The position numbers and the translations under genes are program-made. DNA of 64,000 bases, taken from contig JANOJL010000048.1 in assembly GCA_031418715.1 (NCBI GenBank), positions 1-64,000 of the forward strand, written 5' to 3'. The notes below the pieces were generated by a model, which had not been told where the DNA came from, ran no database searches, and was given only the letters and a program-made list of their open reading frames with translations. Below, in pieces: positions 49,575-56,926 of the stretch; the stretch's first letter is position 1; each line of letters opens with the position of its first letter. The stretch comes from JANMDU01 sp031418715 (GTDB lineage: Bacteria; Pseudomonadota; Gammaproteobacteria; Burkholderiales; Burkholderiaceae_C).

Positions 49575-50666
49575 TTACATACGCCTTTCATAGCGTGCGA
49601 CCAAGCCTTGGTTCAGCGCTGGCCATTCAGACAGCATTTTGGTATCACCTGCAAAGACCTGCTGGAAAAAAGCCAGCATGAGCTCGCGTGTGGCTTTTTT
49701 GACTTGTGGGTTGAGCGCTTCGCCGCCCGTGCCCAAGCGGTCAGTGAACATGCTGTGCGAGCCTTCTTTGAAGACAGCGAGCAGCTTGCCTTTTGCAGAT
49801 GCGGTGGCTTCATAAACGGCGACGCGGTCTTTCGCAGCGGAATAATAACCGGGGATTTTGATCTCGTCGCCGGTGGCGGTGATGTGCAGGCTGGGCACGC
49901 GGATGTTGTCCAGAATTTGCACAAGATCGCCTTCGCCATAAAACGGCGGAGCGCTAATGATCACGGCAGCTTTGATGCGCGGATCGGTCAAATCCAAAGC
50001 TTTGCCATCGCGATTGACGCGTGCGCCTGCAAGGAGCATCGTGGTGTTAGCGCCATAAGAATGGCCTGCGGCGGCAATGCGCTTGGCATCTAACCGAGCT
50101 TTCAATTCGGAATCTAAAAGTACACGATCGAGTGCAAAGCGCACGTCTTTTGTGCGATCAATCGCCTCGCCTTCTTTGGCTGCTTCTTGCAAGCGCCCCA
50201 CCATTTGAAGCGGATTGCCATACCAAAGGCTGCGATCGCTCCCAGCATGCTGCACATGCAGCGCGGCGATGCCGTTGGCAGCAAGGTATTTACCAATGTA
50301 ACTGTAGCCTTCGCGCGAACCGCCAATGCCATGAGAGAAGACAACAAGTGGCGCGGCTTGTGGCTCGGCAAAGACCTTGTCTTTTTGGTCTGTAGGCAAG
50401 TACAACCGTACGAGCACCTCGCGCTGGCGGGCTGCATCCGTCCAAGCTAAATCGCGCACTTCATGGGTGCTGGCTTCGGGCATACCCACCGCCACAGCCA
50501 AGGCTTGCGTACGAGTGGTCTGGCGCTCAGCGTTGCTGAGCTGCTGCGCACTTGAGGCTGATTGCGCAGAACTGTTAGCGCAACCGATGGAAACAAACGC
50601 CGCGCTTGCAGCGGCAGCAATGGCCAACCACCGAAGTGTTTTCGGAGAACGAGGGAATTTGCGCAT
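49575..50666 (-). CDS. Alpha/beta-hydrolase lipoprotein, dienelactone-hydrolase-like
   Basis: A 363-residue exported hydrolase. The N-terminal signal ends in a lipobox, AAFVSIGCANSSAQ. The alpha/beta fold has VVFSHGIGGSREGYSYIG (oxyanion region), the nucleophile elbow AAGHSYGANTTMLLAG, an acid in HITATGDEIKIPG and a late histidine in FKEGSHSMFTDR. This is the class often annotated as predicted dienelactone hydrolase or PAF-acetylhydrolase-like. The substrate is not evident. It stands alone. Confidence 0.82.
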   Translation of the reverse strand: MRKFPRSPKTLRWLAIAAAASAAFVSIGCANSSAQSASSAQQLSNAERQTTRTQALAVAVGMPEASTHEVRDLAWTDAARQREVLVRLYLPTDQKDKVFAEPQAAPLVVFSHGIGGSREGYSYIGKYLAANGIAALHVQHAGSDRSLWYGNPLQMVGRLQEAAKEGEAIDRTKDVRFALDRVLLDSELKARLDAKRIAAAGHSYGANTTMLLAGARVNRDGKALDLTDPRIKAAVIISAPPFYGEGDLVQILDNIRVPSLHITATGDEIKIPGYYSAAKDRVAVYEATASAKGKLLAVFKEGSHSMFTDRLGTGGEALNPQVKKATRELMLAFFQQVFAGDTKMLSEWPALNQGLVARYERRM

Positions 50667-50791
50667 GCCGGTCTGCTTTGTGATGAGGTGCTGTTCGAAG
50701 GCTTTTGAAAGACCCCAACTCAGAGCCCATGCAAACAGATAGGTTCCCCCCGCTGTATTTCAAGGCGCAGCATGGGAGGCGAGGTTCTCAC

Positions 50792-51349
50792 TCAGCCTTT
50801 TGGCGCGACCATCGGCTTGATTGCACCGCAGTTGATACTGAGGAATTTCCCAGTCGTGTTCATGCTCATGGTTTCTTTTTTACCGTTAAGCTCTGTGTTG
50901 ATTTTCATCGTGCCGATGTAATCGTCAGCGCCTTTGAAGGTGATTTCACCTTCGCCGCTGCCCACAGGCTTGGTGCATTGGAAGCTGAAGCGCTGGGTGT
51001 TGCCGATGCGAGCGGGGTAGTTGTAGGTGCAGTCTTTTTGCTGCTCCAATGGTGGGCGGCTGGCCATCTCGGGTGTGATGCACACTTTCATCACGGTGCT
51101 TCCATCGCCCTTCATGCTCATGCTGACGCCTTGTTTGGCCATCATGTCTTCCATCATCTTGCGCTGAGCGGGCGGCATCGCGGCCATTTGCTTTTGCGCT
51201 TCAGCCATTTGTTTGGCTATCTGAGGATCGCTGTTCGAATCCATTTTGCTGCTGACCTCCCACAAACCAGGTTTGGTGGTTTGGGCATGGGCGGCAAGGC
51301 AGAAAAGGCCACAGATGGCGGCCAAGCTCAGTTGTTTGAAAGTGATCAT
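50792..51349 (-). CDS. DUF3617 family exported protein
   Basis: A 185-residue periplasmic protein of unknown function. The start at 51349 (MITFKQLSLAAICGLFCLAAHAQ) gives a clean signal peptide; an ATG at 51361 adds four residues. The family start TTKPGLWEVSSKMDSN follows cleavage, then a methionine- and glutamine-rich linker (KQMAAMPPAQRKMMEDMMAKQ) and MKVCITPEMASRPP with the paired cysteines (CTYNY, FQCTKP). This methionine-rich pattern is usual in DUF3617 proteins of Burkholderiales. It is divergent from pdxA. Confidence 0.88.
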   Translation of the reverse strand: MITFKQLSLAAICGLFCLAAHAQTTKPGLWEVSSKMDSNSDPQIAKQMAEAQKQMAAMPPAQRKMMEDMMAKQGVSMSMKGDGSTVMKVCITPEMASRPPLEQQKDCTYNYPARIGNTQRFSFQCTKPVGSGEGEITFKGADDYIGTMKINTELNGKKETMSMNTTGKFLSINCGAIKPMVAPKG

Positions 51350-51452
51350 GGTGACTCGCAAAAGTTAAAAGTAAGTCATTGTCGCCAAGTGATTTGTTTT
51401 TGCCAAGAGCGAATTGAGCGCTATGGCACAGCAAGTGTGATGAAATCACGAT

Positions 51453-52508
51453 ATGACAGCACTTTTACCCATCGTCATCACTCTAGGCGACCCAGCGGGC
51501 ATTGGCCCTGAGATTGTGGCCAAGGCATTTCGCGATGCGCCTGCCTTGCTTGCAGGCTGCTTCGTTTTGGGCGATGTGGGTGTGATGCAGCGGTCTGTGG
51601 ATTTGATCGGTGGTGTGCAAGTGCTTACGCTGACCGGCGCTTCTCAAGCTCTTGAAAAGCCTTCTGGCTGCATTCCGGTCTTGAGATTGAGTGACTCTGA
51701 TTTGCTATCAAAAACTGGGCATCTTGCGCAGATTCCATACGGACAAGTGAGCGATTTGGCTGGCAAATTCTCTGCGCAATGTGCGCGCGAGGCAGCTCAG
51801 ATGGCGCTGCGCGGCGAAGTAAGCGCTATCGTCACCGCGCCGATTCACAAAGAGGCTTGGGGCGCAGCGGGCGTGAAGTTTCCCGGGCACACGGAGTTAT
51901 TGCAATTCGAGGCGGCGGCCTTTGCAGGCGTTTCCATCGAAAAAATGCCCGTACGTATGATGCTGGCCAACGAGGAGTTGCGCACGGTGCTGGTCAGTAT
52001 TCACGTCTCTCTGAGAGAAGCCTTGGATCGTGTGACTGCGGATAACGTCTTGCAAACGATTCGCATCACGCATGCAGCGCTCTCGCAAAGCTTAGGGCGC
52101 GCGCCACGCATCGCCGTGGCGGGCTTGAATCCCCATGCAGGCGAAGGCGGCTTGTTTGGCCGTGAAGAAATTGAACAGATTCACCCAGCGATTGCCGCCG
52201 CTTGCGCAGAAGGCATTGACGCACAGGGCAGTTTCCCACCCGACACGATCTTCATGCAAGCGCGCGGCTTCAAGCGCTTCGACGTGGTGATCGCGATGTA
52301 CCACGACCAAGGCCTGATTCCCGTGAAATACCTCGGTGTGGAGCATGGCGTGAACGTGACTTTGGGCTTGCACAACGGCCAAGGTCGCGCTCTAGTGCGC
52401 ACCAGCCCAGATCATGGTACAGCGTTTGATATTGCTGGGCGGGGCATTGCGGATGCTTCGAGTTTGATCGAGGCTGTGCGGCAGGCTCGGGCTTTGGTAG
52501 CAAGATGA
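51453..52508 (+). CDS. pdxA: 4-hydroxythreonine-4-phosphate dehydrogenase
   Basis: Vitamin B6 synthesis: oxidises 4-phosphohydroxy-L-threonine with NAD and a divalent metal. IVITLGDPAGIGPEIVAKA is the N-terminal signature; SAIVTAPIHKEAWGAAGVKFPGHTE and VIAMYHDQGLIPVKYL bear the metal-binding histidines; GLNPHAGEGGLFGREE is strongly conserved; and LHNGQGRALVRTSPDHGTAFDIAG ends the fold. 351 residues, slightly longer than E. coli PdxA. It is convergent with recG across an inverted repeat. Confidence 0.95.
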   Translation: MTALLPIVITLGDPAGIGPEIVAKAFRDAPALLAGCFVLGDVGVMQRSVDLIGGVQVLTLTGASQALEKPSGCIPVLRLSDSDLLSKTGHLAQIPYGQVSDLAGKFSAQCAREAAQMALRGEVSAIVTAPIHKEAWGAAGVKFPGHTELLQFEAAAFAGVSIEKMPVRMMLANEELRTVLVSIHVSLREALDRVTADNVLQTIRITHAALSQSLGRAPRIAVAGLNPHAGEGGLFGREEIEQIHPAIAAACAEGIDAQGSFPPDTIFMQARGFKRFDVVIAMYHDQGLIPVKYLGVEHGVNVTLGLHNGQGRALVRTSPDHGTAFDIAGRGIADASSLIEAVRQARALVAR

Positions 52509-52519
52509 GAATTTAAAAA

Positions 52520-52673
52520 CCGGACGCAGAAGACGCAAAGGTTGCGCAGAAAAAATACCAAAAAAGACAATTAAAAAAGGCGTATTTGATCGTTTTGTAT
52601 TCGATTTAATTTTGTATTTTTTCTTCTGACTTTTTTGCGTCTTCTGCGTAACCTTTGCGTCTTCTGCGTCCGG
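52520..52673. repeat. Long inverted repeat between convergent pdxA and recG
   Basis: Perfect 24-bp arms at 52520-52543 (CCGGACGCAGAAGACGCAAA then GGTT) and 52650-52673, separated by 106 bp of A/T-rich sequence. Just inside, the arms stay partly alike (GCGCAGAA against ACGCAGAAGACGC). It begins 11 nt after the pdxA stop and ends 18 nt before the recG stop, so it could fold in both transcripts. A related single copy lies at 55688-55722. Confidence 0.75.
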
Positions 52674-52691
52674 CTGTTGGTATTTAAAACC

Positions 52692-54818
52692 TCAAGCCTT
52701 CAGAAAATCCACCTTCCCACCCATCCACCGCTCAATATGCAGCGCAGCCAGCTCGGCATGATCGCTCAGCATCACAGGAGCCACAGCGCGTACCTTTTCA
52801 AGCAAGGCAGCATCCTCCACCAAATCTGCAAAGCGCAACAAAGCCGCCCCACTCTGCCGCGCTCCTAAAAATTCTCCGGGCCCGCGAATCTCTAAATCCA
52901 AACGCGCTATTTCAAAGCCGTCATTCGTCTCCGCCATCGCCTTGAGCCGCGCCTTCGCCGTATCGCCCAAACGGCCACTATCACCTGTAGCAAAGAGCAA
53001 TACGCAAGCCGATGCCGCCGCGCCGCGCCCCACTCTGCCGCGCAATTGGTGCAGTTGAGATAAACCAAATCTCTCGGCATGTTCAATCACCATAAGTGAT
53101 GCATTGGGCACATCCACGCCCACTTCAATCACCGTGGTGCTCACCAGCAACTTCATCTCACCGCTGGTGAAAAGCTGCATCACGGCTTTTTTCTCTGCGG
53201 GCGGCATGCGCGAATGCAACAAGCCGACCATCTCGCCTTTGAAAGCTTCGGAAAGCTCGGCATGAGTAGCCGTGGCATTGCTCAGATCGAGCATTTCTGA
53301 TTCTTCAATCAGCGGACAGACCCAATACACCTGCCGCCCCTGCGCGATTTGCTCATCGATGCGCTCAATCACTTGTGGTTTGCGCGATTCAGCGAGCACT
53401 TTGGTAACGATGGGCGTGCGCCCCGGTGGTAGCTCGTCAATCGTGGACACATTCAAATCTGCGTAATAGCTCATCGCCAGCGTGCGCGGAATGGGCGTGG
53501 CCGTCATCATCAGCAGATGCGGTTCGTGGCCGGGCGCATTCATCTTGGCGCGCAAAGCCAGGCGCTGCGCCACGCCAAAGCGATGCTGCTCATCGACAAT
53601 GGCGAGCGCGTGATTTTTGAAAATCACCTTGTCTTGAATGATGGCGTGCGTGCCCACCACGAGAGCAGCTTGGCCGCTTTCGATCAGCGCCAGCGCTTCT
53701 CGGCGCTGCTTAGCAGTTTGGCTGCCGGTCAGCCAAGCCACTTTCAAATTCAAAGGCTCAAACAACGGCTCAAGCAAGATCACAAGCTTTCGGAAATGCT
53801 GCTCGGCCAAAATTTCTGTGGGTACCATCAGGGCGCATTGCTGGCCTGCATCCACACAAATCGCAGCAGCCAGCGCAGCCACAATAGTTTTGCCCGAACC
53901 CACATCGCCTTGCAGCAAGCGATGCATTGGGCGAGTCAGCGCTAAATCTTGCGCGATCTCCTCGCTAACGCGCAGTTGCGCTTTCGTGAGCGCGAAAGGC
54001 AGCGCGGCGAGGAGCTTTTCATGCAGGCCGCTAGGTTGCGCTTTCAGCTCAGGCGCATGCAAGGCATCGCGCTCCATTTTTGAAGTGAGCTGAGAGAGTT
54101 GCTGCGCCAGCAGCTCTTCAATTTTCAGGCGCTGCCAAGCGGGGTGCGTGCGATCTTCAAACTGTGCGAGTGTGACATCAGGCGCAGGATAGTGCAAAAA
54201 TGATAGCGAACTATGTAGATTTAATAACGGGTAGCGACCGATTTTCTTTAAAATCTCTTCTGGAATTGTGTCTTGCAATACAAGGCTGCGCTCGGCCTGC
54301 GCCAAACCATTGACCACCGCTTTGCGCAATACTGGCTGTGGCAAACCAGCTACGGTGGAATACACCGGTGTGAGCGAAGTTGGCAGCGCACTGCCCGCTG
54401 CTTTGCACACTGGATGCACGATCTGCCAGCCAAACATGCCGCCACGCAGCTCGCCACGTGCGCGGATTTTTGCGCCCACTGCAAGCTGCTTTTGCTGCGA
54501 GGGATAGAAGTTGAAAAAGCGTAGCTGACAAGAATCTGTGCCGTCATTCAATATCGCCACAAGCTGGCGGCGCGGCCGATACGCAATCTCGCAGCTCGTG
54601 ATCTCGCCCTCAATTTGCGCGTTGTCACCATCCAGCGCGTCCTCTAATTTTGTAATCTTGGTTTCGTCTTCGTAGCGAATCGGCAGATGCAGTGCGTAAT
54701 CAATCGGGCGATGCAGCCCCAGCTTATCCAGCGCCTTTTCCACGGCAGATTTGGGCGGCGGCTTGGGTGGCGACTGAGGCTGCTCGGTGGCCTGCGGCTT
54801 TGACTTTGAAGCTGACAT
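52692..54818 (-). CDS. recG: ATP-dependent DNA helicase RecG
   Basis: Remodels stalled replication forks and branched DNA. The wedge/OB domain lies in about residues 60-170 (YALHLPIRYEDETKI, GARGELRGGMFGWQ-like). The helicase motifs are RLLQGDVGSGKTIVA (Walker A), VDEQHRFGVAQR (DEQH), MMTATPIPRTLA, VGLLHSRMPPAEKKAVM, VSTTVIEVGVDVPNASLMVI and LHQLRGRVGRG. Length 708, normal. A 29-bp repeat sits in frame at 54202-54230 and encodes part of KIGRYPLLNLHSSLSFLHYP, in the linker before the HYP motif, where the family usually has a short acidic stretch. The enzyme looks otherwise intact. Confidence 0.95.
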   Translation of the reverse strand: MSASKSKPQATEQPQSPPKPPPKSAVEKALDKLGLHRPIDYALHLPIRYEDETKITKLEDALDGDNAQIEGEITSCEIAYRPRRQLVAILNDGTDSCQLRFFNFYPSQQKQLAVGAKIRARGELRGGMFGWQIVHPVCKAAGSALPTSLTPVYSTVAGLPQPVLRKAVVNGLAQAERSLVLQDTIPEEILKKIGRYPLLNLHSSLSFLHYPAPDVTLAQFEDRTHPAWQRLKIEELLAQQLSQLTSKMERDALHAPELKAQPSGLHEKLLAALPFALTKAQLRVSEEIAQDLALTRPMHRLLQGDVGSGKTIVAALAAAICVDAGQQCALMVPTEILAEQHFRKLVILLEPLFEPLNLKVAWLTGSQTAKQRREALALIESGQAALVVGTHAIIQDKVIFKNHALAIVDEQHRFGVAQRLALRAKMNAPGHEPHLLMMTATPIPRTLAMSYYADLNVSTIDELPPGRTPIVTKVLAESRKPQVIERIDEQIAQGRQVYWVCPLIEESEMLDLSNATATHAELSEAFKGEMVGLLHSRMPPAEKKAVMQLFTSGEMKLLVSTTVIEVGVDVPNASLMVIEHAERFGLSQLHQLRGRVGRGAAASACVLLFATGDSGRLGDTAKARLKAMAETNDGFEIARLDLEIRGPGEFLGARQSGAALLRFADLVEDAALLEKVRAVAPVMLSDHAELAALHIERWMGGKVDFLKA
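54202..54230 (+). repeat. 29-bp dispersed repeat inside recG
   Basis: GATAGCGAACTATGTAG, then a tail ending TTAATAACGG. In frame in recG. The following GTAGCGACC resembles the bases after the copy at 49515. Confidence 0.7.
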
Positions 54819-54843
54819 AAAAGATAAGCGAGGTCGCGCCCGA

Positions 54844-55314
54844 TCAGATCAATGGGCTGCTCTCAGGGCAGACCACACTCAACTTAGGAAAATAATTGCG
54901 ATAGCGATTGGCATCGCGCGTGAGCAGGCGCATGCCTGAGAGCAGCGCATGCGCACCGATATAGAAATCTGGCATCGGCGAGCGCTGCATGCCTTTGGAT
55001 TGGCGATACACCTTGAAGGCCTGCCCCGCAAGAAAAGCGGCATCCCAAGGCAAAGCTTGCCTTTGTAGCGGCAACATAGCCAGCGCCGCTTCCAAATCCG
55101 CTGCGCAGGCAAAGCGCGGGCTAATTTCGGCCAAGATCAGTGGATTGATCACCAAGGGCGCTTGGTTGCCTAAAATCTCAAGCTTTTGAATCGACCAATC
55201 TGCCCACTGCGGATCGTCGGCCAACACATCAATCAAAACACAACTATCCACCAAAGTTGCAGGCATCAAAAAGCGAGCATCCGGCTCGCGCACTTCAATC
55301 GCTAAGCTCGCCAT
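54844..55314 (-). CDS. PIN-domain ribonuclease, VapC-type toxin
   Basis: The four acidic residues of the PIN active site are visible: VDSCVLIDVL (D), ILAEISP (E), MPDFYIGAHALL (D) and LLTRDANRYRNYFP (D). VapC toxins cleave RNA, often initiator tRNA, and are inhibited by the paired antitoxin. The ATG at 55314 is 3 nt past the antitoxin stop; an internal ATG at 55266 (MPATLVDSCVLI) fits the usual VapC length better, so the start is uncertain. It is between recG and the antitoxin gene. Confidence 0.87.
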   Translation of the reverse strand: MASLAIEVREPDARFLMPATLVDSCVLIDVLADDPQWADWSIQKLEILGNQAPLVINPLILAEISPRFACAADLEAALAMLPLQRQALPWDAAFLAGQAFKVYRQSKGMQRSPMPDFYIGAHALLSGMRLLTRDANRYRNYFPKLSVVCPESSPLI

Positions 55315-55317
55315 AGC

Positions 55318-55581
55318 TTAAGCGCGCAAAAAGCGCATGAATTCATCTGTGCCCATGCCCTTGAATTCCGCCGCATTTGCACTCCCGCGCACTTTTTGCA
55401 GCGCTGTGCGCAAGCTGGACATCTGTGTGATCACCGGCCGAATCACCACCTCGCTTTGTCCCGATGCGAGCCTGCGCAGCTCAAACGCCACCTCAGAATT
55501 CGCTGGCATGCCCGCTTGTTCACGGATATCCTGTGGGATCGTGACTTGGCCCTTGCTGGTGACTTTGTGAATGATTTCCAT
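55318..55581 (-). CDS. AbrB/VapB-type antitoxin
   Basis: The start at 55581 gives MEIIHKVTSKGQVTIPQDIREQ, the swapped-hairpin AbrB/MazE DNA-binding fold (TSKGQVTIP is diagnostic). The C-terminal part (MSSLRTALQKVRGSANAAEFKGMGTDEFMRFLRA) is the toxin-wrapping helix region. The frame opens earlier, to 55665, but this start matches the domain. It is followed 3 nt later by the PIN toxin gene, forming a VapBC-type module that should autoregulate its own promoter. Confidence 0.87.
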   Translation of the reverse strand: MEIIHKVTSKGQVTIPQDIREQAGMPANSEVAFELRRLASGQSEVVIRPVITQMSSLRTALQKVRGSANAAEFKGMGTDEFMRFLRA

Positions 55582-55687
55582 GATTCTTACCTCATAAAGT
55601 AAGAATCTTACATCAAATGCGAATCGATTTAAAGTGATCGCGCGTGAGGCTGGCTGGGCAGGCAAGCGACAGGAATCTAAACAACCG

Positions 55688-55722
55688 AAGCGCGAAAAAC
55701 GCGAAAGTTACACAAAAGCCGC
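55688..55722. repeat. Degenerate copy of the GCGAAA/GCAGAAGACGC repeat
   Basis: GAAGCGCGAAAAACGCGAAAG followed by TTACACAAAAG. It aligns with an arm of the inverted repeat at 52520-52673 (CGCAGAAGACGCAAAGG, TTACGCAGAAG). Confidence 0.4.
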
Positions 55723-55817
55723 GAAATGATGCTTGATCGCCTCTGGGATAATTCCCTCTGGTTTTTATGCATGCTCCACCCTCACTTGGCACGGATCCGT
55801 CCGATCCTCAAGACACT

Positions 55818-56912
55818 ATGAATTTAATAGCACCTCACGCAGATTCCATAACGGCCAACCGGCAATTTTGTACTCAAGATTTCGATTTTGAGCTGCCTAT
55901 CGAGCTGATTGCCCAACACCCGGCCGCTGAGCGCACCGCATCGCGTTTGCTTGATGGCCGCGCCTCGCTACCCGTTCACCGCGTCTTCCGAGAGCTGCCC
56001 GATCTTCTGCAAAAGGGCGATTTACTGGTGTTCAACGACACCAAAGTGGTCAAAGCGCGTCTGTTTGGCGAGAAAGCTACGGGCGGCAAGCTAGAGCTGC
56101 TGATTGAGCGCGTTGTCTCGGGTAACGAAGTCGTCGCGCACATGAAGGTGAGCAAAAAGCCGCGCCTCGGTGATTGGGTGCATCTTTATGGCAACACACG
56201 AGGCGGTGGCCAAGACATTATCAAAGCCCAGCTCATAGGCCGCTGGCCGGATGAGGATGGCGCACTGTTTCGCTTTGAGCTCTCACACGATCCGTATTGG
56301 GTCATGGCGCAATTCGGCCATGTGCCACTCCCACCCTACATCACGCACGCAGACGAAGCAGCCGATGAGCAGCGCTATCAAACCGTCTTTGCCAAGCATC
56401 CCGGCGCTGTCGCCGCGCCCACCGCTGCACTGCATTTTGATGAGGCGCTGTTTCAGCAACTGAAAGCCAAAGGCATCGAGCGCGCCTTCGTCACCCTGCA
56501 TGTTGGCGCAGGTACCTTCCAGCCCGTGAAAGCAGAGAACATCGCCGATCACACCATGCACTTTGAGCGATACAGCATCCCGCCAGAAACGCTCGAAACC
56601 ATCAAGCAATGCAAAGCCCGAGGTGGCCGCGTCATCGCTGTCGGCACAACGACTGTACGCACACTAGAAAGCTACACTAAAAACCAGCAAACCAGCGGTG
56701 ACACGAATATCTTCATCACCCCCGGCTTCGATTTCCAAATCGTTGATCTACTCATCACCAATTTTCACTTGCCCAAAAGTACCCTGATGATGCTGGTGAG
56801 CGCCTTCGCAGGCTATGAACACATCATGGCTTTGTATCAAACCGCTGTGCAGGAGAAATACCGTTTTTTTAGTTATGGAGATTCGATGCTGCTAAGCAGG
56901 CGACTTCCCTGA
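55818..56912 (+). CDS. queA: tRNA preQ1(34) S-adenosylmethionine ribosyltransferase-isomerase
   Basis: Transfers the ribosyl part of SAM to preQ1 in tRNA to make epoxyqueuosine. FDFELPIELIAQHPAAERTASRLLD is the family start; FRELPDLLQKGDLLVFNDTKVVKARLFGEK, RYQTVFAKHPGAVAAPTAALHF and THLHVGAGTFQPVKAENI-type motifs are intact, with FITPGFDFQIVDLLITNFHLPKSTLMMLVSAF at the end. The ATG at 55818 lies inside a 29-bp repeat; an earlier in-frame ATG at 55767 adds 17 residues. Neither has a strong ribosome site. The first 17 residues (NLIAPHADSITANRQF) come from the repeat and are not conserved in the family. Confidence 0.92.
   Translation: MNLIAPHADSITANRQFCTQDFDFELPIELIAQHPAAERTASRLLDGRASLPVHRVFRELPDLLQKGDLLVFNDTKVVKARLFGEKATGGKLELLIERVVSGNEVVAHMKVSKKPRLGDWVHLYGNTRGGGQDIIKAQLIGRWPDEDGALFRFELSHDPYWVMAQFGHVPLPPYITHADEAADEQRYQTVFAKHPGAVAAPTAALHFDEALFQQLKAKGIERAFVTLHVGAGTFQPVKAENIADHTMHFERYSIPPETLETIKQCKARGGRVIAVGTTTVRTLESYTKNQQTSGDTNIFITPGFDFQIVDLLITNFHLPKSTLMMLVSAFAGYEHIMALYQTAVQEKYRFFSYGDSMLLSRRLP
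55826..55854 (+). repeat. 29-bp dispersed repeat at the 5' end of queA
   Basis: AATAGCACCTCACGCAG, then ATTCCATAACGG. It encodes part of the queA N-terminus. Confidence 0.65.
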
Positions 56913-56926
56913 CTCAAGCCATTCGC

